DNA of 64,000 nt from Hymenobacter setariae (GCF_007713685.1 NZ_VMRJ01000006.1:1-64000); one strand, 5' to 3'. Positions 18,813-28,455 are shown, counted from the stretch's first letter. Numbers and translations: made by a program. The notes: generated by a model from the letters alone, not told the origin.

Positions 18813-18830
18813 GTGGGTGATTATAGGCGC

Positions 18831-21827
18831 TTACTGCCCGCCGCCCTGTAAGTAAGGACCTAGGACGTCGTATGCCTTCTTAGCGCGAGCTTGGTCGCCG
18901 ACCTGGGCCGCGGCTTGGTACACGCTCTGGAGCGTGAGCAGGTAGCCGCGCTGGGCATCGTCGAACATGGCACCGTCGTGGGTCTGGTAGTAGCTCAGTA
19001 TCTTGATGCTACGGTCAGTCAGCTTATCTAGGATAGCGTTAGCCTGAGCTTTTTCGCCCACGGCATAAAGCACAGGCACCAGCTGCGGCGTGTAGTAGTC
19101 GAAGGGCACGGCTGCGTCGGGCATCACAGCCAGGCATTTGTCAGCTACTTCTTTAGCTTTGGCTTTGTCGCCGGCTTCGAGGTAAGCATTGGCCAGGCGG
19201 GCAAACTTATCGCGGTAGTTGGCCGGGAAGCGCAGGTTGTTCTCGTCGTAGAAGACATTAGCGTTGTTGAGGCCGCGGTAGCTGAAGGTTTTCATAAGTT
19301 CCTCGTAGCAAATGGGCTTCTCTACGTAGCCCTCGTCGCCGCGGGGATTGTAGTTCGGGTCCTTCAGCGGCAGCAGGCGGTAAGCCATGCCTTCGAGCTG
19401 GAAGTAGGGCTGCAAGTTCATGTAGTCCGATGGAGCCACCGTGGAACTGAAGTAGATAGGCCGCTTCCAGTTATTGGTAGCAATCATGTCCAGAATCACT
19501 AGGTTCTTCTTCTCGATGGCCCGCTTACCCATGCTCCAATCGAGGCGACCTACGAGTTGGTTCTGCCGGTCTTTCGGAATGATACCTAGGGACTTCACCG
19601 CCGTCGTATCGACAGTCATGTAGAACTGGCTGGTCGGGAACGTCGTCACCTGCTGGCCTTCGCCGTAGCTCTGGCGCAGCAGCGGGCTGTTCTGGCTAAC
19701 CAAGCCGATGAACTCCTTCAAGTTCAGTTCCTTCACGGCCTCGTTGGGGTTGTAATACAGAATGTCATTATTACCCTGCGAGTAGCTGGCGTCGCCCATT
19801 GAGATAGGCAGCGGCTCTGACTTGTAGGAGGGGCGCTTCATCTGCTGGATATACCAGTCGGTGTTCAGGTACGAGAGTACGGCCACGCGCACGTCGGTGC
19901 GTACGCCTTCCACCTCTTGGGCATACCAAAGCGGGAAGGTGTCGTTGTCGCCGTTGGTAAACAGAATAGCGTTTGGCGCGCAGCTGTTGAGCAGGTTCTT
20001 AGCCGAGTCTACCGAGTTGTAGCGGCCCGAGCGGTCGTGGTCATCCCATCCTTGAGCAGCCAGGATACCCGGCGCGATAACACCCAGCAGCACCGCAATG
20101 CCAGCGCGTACACCATCGGCCTTCACCGCCGAGCGCAGTAGCTCGGCAATGCCCAGCACCCCGAGGCCAATCCAGATGGCGAACGCAAACGTGGCGCCCG
20201 TGAAGGTGTAGTCACGCTCGCGCGGCTCCAGCGGCGGCTGGTTGAGGTAGACGATGATAGCCAAGCCCGTGAACAAGAACAGCAAGCCCACAATTAAGGC
20301 GTCGTGCCCGCGGCGATACACCTGGAAGAACAAGCCAATCAGCCCTAGGATGAGGGGAATAGCAAAGAAATTGTTGTGCGCAAAGCTCTGGCCGATGCGC
20401 GGCGGCAAGTTGTTAGCGCTGGCGCTAAATGGCGTAACTACACCCGCCTGCTGAATATCAGACTCGCGCCCGATGTAGTTCCAGCCGAAGTAGCGCCAGA
20501 ACATGTGGCCCATCTGATACTGGAACAGGAAGCCTAGGTTCTGGCCCATCGTGGGCTTCACGCCCTCCTGCAAGTCAGGTATCCACTTCTTATACTCTTG
20601 AATGTGAGCCGGCTCGTAGCTATAGATGCGCGGCAGCAGCATCTTATCGGCGTCGGCGTAGCCAGGCTCTTGGGCGCGGGGCAGTATCTCTTCGTAGTGG
20701 CCATCCTTGCGCTGGTAGCGCGGCGCACCTTCCTCGTAGTGGTCGGGTTGGGCATTGAACTGGGGGCCGTAGAGCAACGGGCGCGAGCCGTACTGCTCAC
20801 GCTTGAGGTAGCTCACAAACGACAGCACGTCGTTAGGATTGTTCTCGTTGATGGTGGGCAGGAAGGACGCCCGGATGGGCACTACTAAATAGGTTGAGTA
20901 GCCAATCAGGATGAACACGAAGCACAGCATGGCTGTGTTCAGCAGTTGGCTCCGAAGGCGATACGACAGCTTGAAGCCCGCGTAGATGAGCCCCAGAAAC
21001 AGCACCAAGAAAATAATCAGACCCGAGTTGAAGGGCAGCCCGAGGTTGTTGATGAAGAACACCTCAAACCCGCCCGCCAGCGTGGGCAGACCGGGGATGA
21101 TACCCACTAGCACCGAGCCCACAATAACCAAGCTCACGACCAGCGTGATAATGCCACCTAGGGTAGTGGGGTTAGCCGTGCGGCGGTAGTAGTACATGAA
21201 GGCCAGCGCGGGCAGGGCCAGCAGGTTCAGCAAGTGAACACCAATGCTGAGGCCAATAACGTAGGCAATAAGAATGAGCCACTTATCGGAGTCGGCCTCG
21301 TCGGCGTACTCTTCCCACTTCAGCATTATCCAAACTACTGCGGCGGTGCACAGCGCCGACATGGCGTACACTTCGCCCTCCACGGCATTGAACCAGAATG
21401 AGTCGGAGAAGGCAAAGCTCAAGGCGCCTACCACGCCCGCACCTAAGATGAGCAGCGTCTGACCGCCGGTCGGCTCAGGCGTTTCTACATCCAACTCTTT
21501 ACGCGCTAGTAGCAGTTTGCGCCCTAAGCGGGTGATAATCCAGAATAGAAATAGTACCGTGAATGCGCTGCTTAAGCCCGATAGCGCGTTGATGAGCACC
21601 GCTACCTTGGTCACGTCGCCGAAGCTCAGCAACGACATCAGGCGGCCCAGCAGCAAGAAGGTGGGGGCCCCGGGGGGGTGCGGTACCAGCAGCTTATAGG
21701 AACAAGCTATAAACTCGCCGCAGTCCCAAAAGGAGGCCGTGGGCTCCAGGGTGAGGAGGTAGGTGACGGCCGCAATGGCGAAAACCAGCCAGCCAACCAG
21801 GTTATTCAGTTTTTGAAAAGAACGCAT
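18831..21827 (-). CDS. DUF2723 multi-pass membrane protein (mannosyltransferase-like)
   Basis: A 998-residue protein with about ten to twelve membrane segments in its first half and a soluble C-terminal third that looks helical and repeat-like (tetratricopeptide-like spacing around 870-990). The N-terminal DUF2723 signature includes TASFWDCGEFI and HPPGAPTFLLLG; the Asp and Glu in WDCGEF correspond to the acidic site of GT-C glycosyltransferases. Protein O-glycosylation or another envelope glycosyl transfer is inferred from the fold, not shown. ATG 21827 is preferred to a TTG at 21836; a GCCTTTGCG -7-like element lies immediately upstream. Confidence 0.88.
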   Translation of the reverse strand: MRSFQKLNNLVGWLVFAIAAVTYLLTLEPTASFWDCGEFIACSYKLLVPHPPGAPTFLLLGRLMSLLSFGDVTKVAVLINALSGLSSAFTVLFLFWIITRLGRKLLLARKELDVETPEPTGGQTLLILGAGVVGALSFAFSDSFWFNAVEGEVYAMSALCTAAVVWIMLKWEEYADEADSDKWLILIAYVIGLSIGVHLLNLLALPALAFMYYYRRTANPTTLGGIITLVVSLVIVGSVLVGIIPGLPTLAGGFEVFFINNLGLPFNSGLIIFLVLFLGLIYAGFKLSYRLRSQLLNTAMLCFVFILIGYSTYLVVPIRASFLPTINENNPNDVLSFVSYLKREQYGSRPLLYGPQFNAQPDHYEEGAPRYQRKDGHYEEILPRAQEPGYADADKMLLPRIYSYEPAHIQEYKKWIPDLQEGVKPTMGQNLGFLFQYQMGHMFWRYFGWNYIGRESDIQQAGVVTPFSASANNLPPRIGQSFAHNNFFAIPLILGLIGLFFQVYRRGHDALIVGLLFLFTGLAIIVYLNQPPLEPRERDYTFTGATFAFAIWIGLGVLGIAELLRSAVKADGVRAGIAVLLGVIAPGILAAQGWDDHDRSGRYNSVDSAKNLLNSCAPNAILFTNGDNDTFPLWYAQEVEGVRTDVRVAVLSYLNTDWYIQQMKRPSYKSEPLPISMGDASYSQGNNDILYYNPNEAVKELNLKEFIGLVSQNSPLLRQSYGEGQQVTTFPTSQFYMTVDTTAVKSLGIIPKDRQNQLVGRLDWSMGKRAIEKKNLVILDMIATNNWKRPIYFSSTVAPSDYMNLQPYFQLEGMAYRLLPLKDPNYNPRGDEGYVEKPICYEELMKTFSYRGLNNANVFYDENNLRFPANYRDKFARLANAYLEAGDKAKAKEVADKCLAVMPDAAVPFDYYTPQLVPVLYAVGEKAQANAILDKLTDRSIKILSYYQTHDGAMFDDAQRGYLLTLQSVYQAAAQVGDQARAKKAYDVLGPYLQGGGQ

Positions 21828-21980
21828 ACAACGCAAAGGCGGCCGAAGCCGGAGTGGGCGACCCTAGGGGCGGAAAGCCAGAAAAGCAACGAAATAACTA
21901 ACTGCCCGCTAGGCTACAGTCCCCCAAAAGTAGGCATGAAGCTCCGAGGGGTTGCGTAATGCGCACCGGGTAAGCACAAA

Positions 21981-22008
21981 AAAGCAGTTCTCGGGCGAGA
22001 ACTGCTTT
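21981..22008 (-). terminator. Terminator of the mini T9SS protein
   Basis: A 12-bp perfect stem (AAAGCAGTTCTC / GAGAACTGCTTT) with a 4-nt loop, followed on the minus strand by a T-run. It lies about 30 nt past the end of the minus-strand gene at 22042. Confidence 0.85.
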
Positions 22009-22041
22009 CAGGTAAAAATAAGTTGCCGGGCGGTGCGCGGG

Positions 22042-22428
22042 TTAGTCGGCCTGCAAAGTCAGGCGCTTTGTGCTCACTATTTTATCGTTTACTAGCAGCG
22101 AGTAGAAGTACAAGCCAGCGGGCAAGCCGCTAAGGTCTACGGCCAGCGCCTCAGAGGCCTGCTCGGGCCGGAAAGCCAGCAGGCGCACTTCGCGGCCTAG
22201 CACGTTGGCAAGGCGAAACTTGTAGCCCTGGCCCGACAAGCCGACGGCTTGCACTGTGAGCTGCCCCCGAGTAGGGTTTGGAAACACCGTAAGCGTGGGC
22301 GTAGGAGTAGCAACCTGGGTAGCCCGGTAGCTGGTGAGCTTGGGGTGGCTAGCCGTCTGTGGCGCCGCCCAGCTCGTAGCGCCGGTCAGGAGGGTGAGAA
22401 ATAATAAAACAGTAGTAGAGAAGCGCAT
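22042..22428 (-). CDS. Miniature T9SS-exported protein (signal peptide plus sorting domain only)
   Basis: A 128-residue protein made of a signal peptide (about 1-22), a Thr/Pro-rich linker (about 23-47) and a type A T9SS C-terminal sorting domain (about 48-128). The domain shows the usual FPNPTRGQLTV opening, the LANVLGREV strand, DLSGLPAGLYFYSL, and the terminal KRLTL strand. No cargo domain is present. Type A tails direct passage through the T9SS and attachment to the surface. ATG 22428 is selected because it begins the signal peptide. It may be a decayed cargo gene or a deliberate small surface protein. Confidence 0.8.
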   Translation of the reverse strand: MRFSTTVLLFLTLLTGATSWAAPQTASHPKLTSYRATQVATPTPTLTVFPNPTRGQLTVQAVGLSGQGYKFRLANVLGREVRLLAFRPEQASEALAVDLSGLPAGLYFYSLLVNDKIVSTKRLTLQAD

Positions 22429-22594
22429 AGTCAGAGCCGTAAGGCGAGCCTGGAAAGGATAGTTCAGCTGCGTTGCCGAATACCTGCCACGAAAGTAGCT
22501 ATGACAAGCACCGTGCCGTACTACGCAGTCGACCAAACTAGGCCGATACTCGCCCTACCACTATCTTATCTGTGTCAACGTGGCGGCCTGCTCC

Positions 22595-23371
22595 CTAGGT
22601 TACTTCCCCTAAATATCTAATTTCTTGCACGCCAAAGCGCCGTACTTCGCCACTCAGGCGCACGGCAAGGCGACCGTCGTCTTCCACGCCTACAATTTCG
22701 CCCGTCGTGGCTTGTCCATCTACCAAAAACTGATGCGGCTGCTGATAACGGTACAAGGCTGCTAGGTAGTCGCGCCGCAGCTGGCCCACGCGTCCTGCTC
22801 GTAGTTGAAGGTAGCGAGCCTCAAGGCATTCTAGTAGGCGGGCAGCCGTAGTAGCTAGGTCGTACTGGCGGCCCGTAAGCAAGCTTAGGGAAGTAGCAGT
22901 GGGCACAGCAAAGGACTGCTGGTTCACGTTCAAGCCTATTCCGACAATACTATACTGAATTTTTGCCCCGCTTAGGGTGTTCTCTATCAGGATGCCTCCG
23001 AGCTTCTGATTGCCGACGTACAAGTCGTTGGGCCACTTTACGCGTAAGCTGTCCTCACCACTGGCGCCCAGCCAGCGACGGGCCCAGTCGAGTGCCGCAA
23101 GGGCTACAGCTTGGCTAAGCAAAAACTGCTCGGTGGCAACCAAAAAGGTGGGTTGCCACACTACCGAAAGCGTCAGGTTTTCGTTAGCGGCGGCTTCCCA
23201 TTGGTTGCCGCGCTGGCCTCGGCCAGCGGTTTGGTGACCGGTAATGACGGTACAGCCTTCACTGGCCCGGTTTTCGCGCTGCAGTTGCTGCGCCACCGAG
23301 TTAGTAGAAGGGCAGGCCGGCAACCAAATAAGTTGCTGGCCCGTGAATAAGGTGTCGGGGCTGATGACCAA
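22595..23371 (-). CDS. birA: Biotin--[acetyl-CoA-carboxylase] ligase, short form
   Basis: A 258-residue biotin protein ligase that adenylates biotin and attaches it to carboxylase carrier proteins. It lacks the N-terminal DNA-binding domain of E. coli BirA, so it should not be a repressor. Motifs: TAGRGQRGNQW (nucleotide/biotin loop), KWPNDLYVGNQKLGGILIE, and GIGLNVNQ. The start appears to be TTG 23371, since the conserved region begins soon after and no ATG lies close. It is divergent from rsfS with only about 47 bp between them. Confidence 0.92.
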   Translation of the reverse strand: MVISPDTLFTGQQLIWLPACPSTNSVAQQLQRENRASEGCTVITGHQTAGRGQRGNQWEAAANENLTLSVVWQPTFLVATEQFLLSQAVALAALDWARRWLGASGEDSLRVKWPNDLYVGNQKLGGILIENTLSGAKIQYSIVGIGLNVNQQSFAVPTATSLSLLTGRQYDLATTAARLLECLEARYLQLRAGRVGQLRRDYLAALYRYQQPHQFLVDGQATTGEIVGVEDDGRLAVRLSGEVRRFGVQEIRYLGEVT

Positions 23372-23418
23372 CGGAGTTAGCAGTCGTACTTTAGCAAAGT
23401 AAACAATTAGATTTCTCT

Positions 23419-23808
23419 ATGAAGAGCACGTTAGTCCGGCAGGATTCGGACACATTGGCAGAAGTAGTCGTTCGCGGCATGCAAGAAAGAAAGGGCACTG
23501 ACATTGTGGTGCTCAATCTAAAAGAATTGAAGAACGCTGTGGCCGACTATTTTGTCATTTGCTCAGCAAATTCAGATACTCAACTCGACGCCCTAGCGCG
23601 CTCAGTAGAAGAGGAAGTAGAAAAACTTACCGGTCAAAGCCCTTGGCAGACCGAAGGGCGCACCAATCGTGAGTGGGTACTGTTGGATTACGTAGATGTT
23701 GTAGTGCACGTTTTCTTGCGCGACCGGCGTCAGTTCTACGCGCTCGAAGAGCTATGGGGCGACGCCGAGTTTACCTATATTGAAGAGCCTGCTGAGGCTT
23801 CCCGTTAA
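23419..23808 (+). CDS. rsfS: Ribosomal silencing factor RsfS
   Basis: A 129-residue RsfS/DUF143 protein that binds L14 of the large subunit and blocks subunit joining under starvation. Conserved ADYFVICSANSDTQ, the PWQTEG stretch and the acidic LLDYVDVVVHVF segment are visible. ftsH follows after about 114 bp in the same direction, an order common in Bacteroidota. Confidence 0.94.
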   Translation: MKSTLVRQDSDTLAEVVVRGMQERKGTDIVVLNLKELKNAVADYFVICSANSDTQLDALARSVEEEVEKLTGQSPWQTEGRTNREWVLLDYVDVVVHVFLRDRRQFYALEELWGDAEFTYIEEPAEASR

Positions 23809-23922
23809 AGTATTAGGGGGGTGTTGGCGTTTTAGTGCAGGTGGCCTCGGCAGTTGCGTAGCAACAAACACTGCGGCCTACAGTTTTACCCCAGATTTAT
23901 ATTCCCTCGTTAATCATCTTTT

Positions 23923-25998
23923 ATGTCTGATACCACGCCTAACAAGCGCCGCAAACCTACGGTGCCCAATCCCTCGCCCCGGCCGGGCGTGCAGATGTGG
24001 GTGCTGGGGGGGCTCTTGTTCCTGCTGCTCGGAATGTTCTATTTCAGCGGCTACAATTCGGCCATCAAAACCAACCAGCAGAAATTCGAGCAGATGCTGC
24101 TGGCGGGTGATGTCGAAAAGATTACACTCTACAACGATAAGATTGTCGAGTTTGGCCTTACGCCCGCTGCCCTGCGCAAGCCCGAGTACCTCAACGAGCT
24201 AACCGCTCGCCGTGGGCCTTTCGTGGTGGGACGCGATGTGCAGTTTGCCTTTCCCATTGTCGACCCCAAGCTTTTCAAAGAAGACCTAGACAAGGTGCAG
24301 GCCAATGTTGACCCAACCAAGCGCCAAGGCTTTGATATTCAAAACCGTGTGAGCCTGATTGACATCATTACTGGCCCCGGTATGATTATCCTGCTCATGG
24401 TCGGTTTCTGGGTGCTGATGCGCCGTGTAGGCAGCGCAGGTGGCCCCGGTGGTCAGATTTTCAACATCGGCAAGAGCCGCGCTGCCCTCTTTGAAGGTGG
24501 TGATAAAGTGAAGGTTACGTTTAAAGACGTAGCTGGCCTAGAAGAAGCAAAAGAAGAGGTACAGGAGATTGTGGAGTTCTTGAAGAACCCCAGCAAATTC
24601 ACCATCCTAGGTGGCAAAATTCCGAAAGGCGCACTGCTAGTGGGCCCTCCTGGTACTGGTAAAACTCTGCTGGCTAAAGCTGTAGCTGGTGAGGCTGATG
24701 TGCCGTTCTTCTCGCTATCGGGCTCCGACTTCGTAGAGATGTTCGTTGGGGTAGGTGCTGCCCGTGTACGTGACCTCTTCAAGCAAGCTAAAGCCAAAGC
24801 GCCCTGCATCATCTTCATCGACGAGATTGACGCTGTGGGCCGCTCGCGTAGCAAGGGCTCAATGCCCGGTGGCAACGACGAGCGCGAGAACACGCTGAAC
24901 TCACTGCTAGTAGAAATGGACGGCTTTGGCACCGACTCGGGTGTTATCATCTTGGCCGCTACCAACCGCCCCGATACGCTGGACTCGGCGCTGCTGCGTC
25001 CTGGTCGCTTCGACCGTCAGATTAGCATCGATAAGCCAGACATTAACGGTCGCACCCAGATTTTCCAGGTGCACCTCAAGCCGCTAACCCTAGGTACCGA
25101 CGTAGACGCCAAAAAGCTCTCGGCCCAAACGCCAGGCTTTGCAGGCGCCGAAATCGCCAATGTCTGCAACGAGGCCGCCCTCATTGCTGCCCGCCGCGAC
25201 AAAAAGATGATTACCAACCAAGACTTCACCGACGCTATCGACCGCGTGATTGGGGGCTTGGAGAAGAAAAACAAAATCATCTCGCCCGGTGAGAAGCGCA
25301 TTGTCGCTTACCACGAAGCTGGCCACGCTATCGCAGGCTGGTTCTTGGAGCACACCGACCCGCTGGTGAAGGTGAGCATTGTGCCGCGCGGTGTGGCAGC
25401 TCTCGGCTACGCACAGTACTTGCCCAAAGAGCAATTCTTGTACAACACCGAGCAGCTCATTGACGAGATGTGCATGGCCCTAGGTGGCCGCGCAGCAGAA
25501 GAACTGGTCTTTGGCAAAATTTCGACCGGTGCCTTGAGCGACTTGGAGCGCATCACAAAGATGGCTTACAGCATCGTGACGATGTACGGCATGAACCCCA
25601 AGCTGGGCAACGTGTCGTTCTACGACTCGAAAGGCCAGAACGAGTACGGTTTCTCGAAGCCTTATTCGGAAGCTACTTCGCAGATGATAGACGAAGAAGT
25701 TCGCACCATCATCGATAATGCATACACCCGCACCAAGGAGCTGCTAACCGAGCGCCGCCACGAACTGGAGGTAATTGCCAAAGAGTTGCTTGAGAAAGAA
25801 GTGCTGCTGCAAGATGACCTAGAGCGCCTAGTAGGCAAGCGTCCTTTCGGTGGCCAAACCAATTACCAGGCTCACATGGCCGGTACCGACCGTTCGGAAA
25901 CCGCCAGCGAAGTGAAAAATGAGAATCCTGGCGCTAAAATCGCCAGCGACCTGCCCGAGCTTCATCTGCCCGGTATGCCCGAGTCAGAGCCCGTATAA
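23923..25998 (+). CDS. ftsH: ATP-dependent zinc metalloprotease FtsH
   Basis: A membrane-bound AAA+ protease of 691 residues that degrades misfolded membrane proteins and regulatory substrates. Two membrane segments (about 25-46 and 146-168) flank a periplasmic region; the AAA domain has Walker A GPPGTGKT (about 241-248), Walker B FIDEIDAVG (about 297), the second region of homology with ATNRPD, and the protease motif HEAGH (about 464-468). The C-terminal tail (about 650-691) is polar and variable. A strong terminator follows. Confidence 0.97.
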   Translation: MSDTTPNKRRKPTVPNPSPRPGVQMWVLGGLLFLLLGMFYFSGYNSAIKTNQQKFEQMLLAGDVEKITLYNDKIVEFGLTPAALRKPEYLNELTARRGPFVVGRDVQFAFPIVDPKLFKEDLDKVQANVDPTKRQGFDIQNRVSLIDIITGPGMIILLMVGFWVLMRRVGSAGGPGGQIFNIGKSRAALFEGGDKVKVTFKDVAGLEEAKEEVQEIVEFLKNPSKFTILGGKIPKGALLVGPPGTGKTLLAKAVAGEADVPFFSLSGSDFVEMFVGVGAARVRDLFKQAKAKAPCIIFIDEIDAVGRSRSKGSMPGGNDERENTLNSLLVEMDGFGTDSGVIILAATNRPDTLDSALLRPGRFDRQISIDKPDINGRTQIFQVHLKPLTLGTDVDAKKLSAQTPGFAGAEIANVCNEAALIAARRDKKMITNQDFTDAIDRVIGGLEKKNKIISPGEKRIVAYHEAGHAIAGWFLEHTDPLVKVSIVPRGVAALGYAQYLPKEQFLYNTEQLIDEMCMALGGRAAEELVFGKISTGALSDLERITKMAYSIVTMYGMNPKLGNVSFYDSKGQNEYGFSKPYSEATSQMIDEEVRTIIDNAYTRTKELLTERRHELEVIAKELLEKEVLLQDDLERLVGKRPFGGQTNYQAHMAGTDRSETASEVKNENPGAKIASDLPELHLPGMPESEPV

Positions 25999-26023
25999 AA
26001 CGCGCTTTTAGATAAACAGATAC

Positions 26024-26057
26024 AAAAAAGGTCAGCCGATTTCGGCTGACCTTTTTT
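26024..26057 (+). terminator. Rho-independent terminator of ftsH
   Basis: AAAAAAGGTCAGCCGA and its exact complement around a 2-nt loop, then a T-run, 26 nt past the ftsH stop. Confidence 0.93.
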
Positions 26058-26137
26058 GTTTAACGCTCAACTACAAGTTATACCAAAAGTGGGTGCTTTC
26101 TTAGGGGTGAACTTCACTCTTATTAGCAGCTACTAGC

Positions 26138-26968
26138 ATGAAAACAAGGCGACTATTTGGAAAGCGTGCAGGCTGGTTAGCTAGCTTACTAGGGTTGAGT
26201 ATGGCCGCTTGCCAAGCGCCAGCACCAGTAGTGAAAGAATATCCCTACCTAGTAAAAGTGCAGATAAAAAACTGCCAGAATGGGATTGGTAAATTGTATC
26301 GGCCTAGTGGCCGCACAATTGAGTTACAGTATACTACTAGGATAGTGAATGGGGAGGCCATTTTTAGGGGGAAGGTAACGTACCCTGGCGTTTACGACGT
26401 GTATTGTGTATGCGAGAATAAAGTAACAAGCAGCCTTGATGTGTACCTGCCAACTGATTCTATGGCGGCCGTAGTTACACCTGGCGCCAATCTGCGGCCC
26501 GATATCTACCAGACAGCGGGCCTAGGGCCAACTGGCGCCGGGTCCTATCACCGAGATGCTCAGCTGTTTTCAACGGCACCGCAGCAGCGGGAATTATCCC
26601 TTTTCCTGCTCACGCGTGATAGCATCTGGAACAGCTACTTTCTGGATGTAAAGCGAATGAAAGCTAAGATGGACGTGGCCATCGGAGCAGGTAATAAATC
26701 CGAAATTGACCGTTGGGCTGATTCTACTCGCCGGGTGCAGGAGCAGTTTCTCGACTATATGGCCAGGGCTTCAGCACAGTTTGTTAAGCGCCACCCACAT
26801 TCAGAGGCAGCTCTTTTTGCCTTACGCAATGCCGGTGACTTGCCGGCGGCCCGGCAGCGCCTGCGCCCTTATTACCAAGCATTGCCCGATTCGGTGCGGA
26901 CCAGCTATTTTGGCCGGCAATTGGCTACGCGCTTTGGCGCTTCTAAGGCTGCTGATGCCTCACAATAG
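26138..26968 (+). CDS. Lipoprotein with DUF4369-like region
   Basis: A 276-residue lipoprotein (lipobox SMAAC, Cys about residue 25). The first 110 residues of the mature protein look like DUF4369, the beta-sandwich found at the N-terminus of many Bacteroidota thioredoxin-like lipoproteins (pattern around IVNGEAIFRGKVTYPGVYDV). The rest is helical, and no CxxC thioredoxin motif is present, so this is a form without the redox domain. Base composition is more AT-rich than its neighbours, which may point to a different history. Substrate or partner unknown. Confidence 0.65.
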   Translation: MKTRRLFGKRAGWLASLLGLSMAACQAPAPVVKEYPYLVKVQIKNCQNGIGKLYRPSGRTIELQYTTRIVNGEAIFRGKVTYPGVYDVYCVCENKVTSSLDVYLPTDSMAAVVTPGANLRPDIYQTAGLGPTGAGSYHRDAQLFSTAPQQRELSLFLLTRDSIWNSYFLDVKRMKAKMDVAIGAGNKSEIDRWADSTRRVQEQFLDYMARASAQFVKRHPHSEAALFALRNAGDLPAARQRLRPYYQALPDSVRTSYFGRQLATRFGASKAADASQ

Positions 26969-27014
26969 TGGCCGCAGCCAGAGCAGCTAACTAAGCTAGC
27001 CATCATCCTACCCC

Positions 27015-27022
27015 TACCTTTG
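27015..27022 (+). promoter_or_regulatory. -7 box TACCTTTG directly before lutC-like gene
   Basis: Exact TAnnTTTG match ending 4 nt before ATG 27027. If functional, transcription would start at or within a few nt of the ATG, giving a leaderless mRNA. No clear TTG -33 element. Confidence 0.45.
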
Positions 27023-27026
27023 CTCT

Positions 27027-27674
27027 ATGTCTTCCCGCGATACTATGCTAGCCCGCATCCGTACGGCCTTGGCTAATGGACCGGCGCCCCAGCCTCCGCA
27101 ACCCGACTGGGCTGCTCCCGTGCACCTACCCTTGCCTGATGCCGAATTGGCCGTCACGTTTGCCGCAAGTTTTCGGCGCATCGGGGGCGAGTTCTTTTAC
27201 TGCGAAACGCTAGCGCAGCTAGGTGCCGAACTGCGGGCTTGGCTAGCCGAGCGTCTACCCGACGACCAGCAGTTCTACGTGTGGGAGCCCACTCTACAAG
27301 CGCTGCTAGCTGAGGCTGGTGTGCCCTTTCAAGCCACTGAGGCTGAATTTAAGGCCCAGGCGGCCATCGGGCTTACTTCGTGCGAAGCGCTGGTGGCACG
27401 CACCGGCAGCATTGTGGTGGCGCCTGCCACAGCTAGTGGCCGGCGACTCAGCATCTACCCCGACCAGCACGTAGTGCTGGCCCGGCCTAGCCAGGTGGTG
27501 GCCGAAATCGGCGACGCGCTGCGCGCAGTGCAAAGCCGCTATGGCACCGAATTGCCTTCCATGATGTCGCTCACCACGGGCCCTAGCCGCACGGCCGACA
27601 TCGAAAAAACGCTTGTGTTAGGTGCCCACGGCCCGCGCCGGCTCACCTTGTTCTTGCTCGAAGATGACGCCTAA
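27027..27674 (+). CDS. lutC: LutC/YkgG-family protein
   Basis: A 215-residue LUD-domain protein related to LutC, part of the LutABC L-lactate oxidation complex in other bacteria. Typical features are the N-terminal RDTMLARIRTAL helix, the ARTGSIVV segment and the closing GAHGPRRLTLFLLEDD. The iron-sulfur partners LutA and LutB are not in the window, so the role in lactate use is uncertain. Its last 11 nt overlap the start of lpxH, implying co-transcription and translational coupling. Confidence 0.82.
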   Translation: MSSRDTMLARIRTALANGPAPQPPQPDWAAPVHLPLPDAELAVTFAASFRRIGGEFFYCETLAQLGAELRAWLAERLPDDQQFYVWEPTLQALLAEAGVPFQATEAEFKAQAAIGLTSCEALVARTGSIVVAPATASGRRLSIYPDQHVVLARPSQVVAEIGDALRAVQSRYGTELPSMMSLTTGPSRTADIEKTLVLGAHGPRRLTLFLLEDDA

Positions 27675-28455
27675 GTTGCTGCCCGAATTGCCGCCGCTGG
27701 CTTTGCCAGCCGGCAAGCGGGTATATTTTGCTTCCGACTTTCACTTAGGAGTGCCCGACGCGGTCACCTCACGCGAGCGTGAGCGCCGCATTGTGCGCTG
27801 GCTCGATGAGGCGGCCAAAGACGCGGCGGCCATCTACTTGCTAGGTGATGTGTTTGATTTTTGGTTTGAGTACAAGCATGCCATTCCCCGTGGCTTTAGC
27901 CGCTTGCAGGGCAAGCTGGCCGAGCTTACCGATGGCGGCCTGCCCATCACGCTCTTCACCGGCAACCACGACATGTGGATGTTTGGGTACTTCACGCAAG
28001 AGATGGGCATTCCTATTCAGCGCGACCCGGTGACGCAGCGCATGGGCGACAAACTCTTTCACATTGGCCACGGCGATGGCTTAGGGCCCGGCGACTTTGC
28101 TTACAAGCGCCTGATGAAGCCGGTATTCAATTCGCGCTTTACGCAGTGGCTCTTTGCGCGCCTGCATCCTAACCTAGGTATCGGCATTGCCAGTAAGTGG
28201 AGCCAGCACTCGCGCATCCAAAACGGGGCCGCCGACGCCAAATATTTTGGTGAAGACGAGTGGCTGCTCGTGTACTGCCGCGAGGTGGAAAAACGCCAAC
28301 ACCACGATTATTACGTATTTGGTCATCGGCACCTACCGCTCGACGTAGCCGTAGGCCCCGGCAGCCAGTACATTAATTTGGGTGAATGGGTCAATTATTG
28401 CTCCTATGGCGTGTATGACGGTACCACGATGGCTTTGCAGGAATACAAGGGGTAA
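27664..28455 (+). CDS. lpxH: UDP-2,3-diacylglucosamine diphosphatase, LpxH-type
   Basis: A 263-residue calcineurin-like metallophosphatase, best assigned to LpxH, which forms lipid X from UDP-2,3-diacylglucosamine in lipid A synthesis. Metal-binding motifs are in order: DFHLG, GDVFDFWF, GNHDMW, HGDG and FGHRHLP. ATG 27664 overlaps the lutC stop. The next gene on the same strand starts about 28 nt downstream. Confidence 0.87.
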   Translation: MTPKLLPELPPLALPAGKRVYFASDFHLGVPDAVTSRERERRIVRWLDEAAKDAAAIYLLGDVFDFWFEYKHAIPRGFSRLQGKLAELTDGGLPITLFTGNHDMWMFGYFTQEMGIPIQRDPVTQRMGDKLFHIGHGDGLGPGDFAYKRLMKPVFNSRFTQWLFARLHPNLGIGIASKWSQHSRIQNGAADAKYFGEDEWLLVYCREVEKRQHHDYYVFGHRHLPLDVAVGPGSQYINLGEWVNYCSYGVYDGTTMALQEYKG

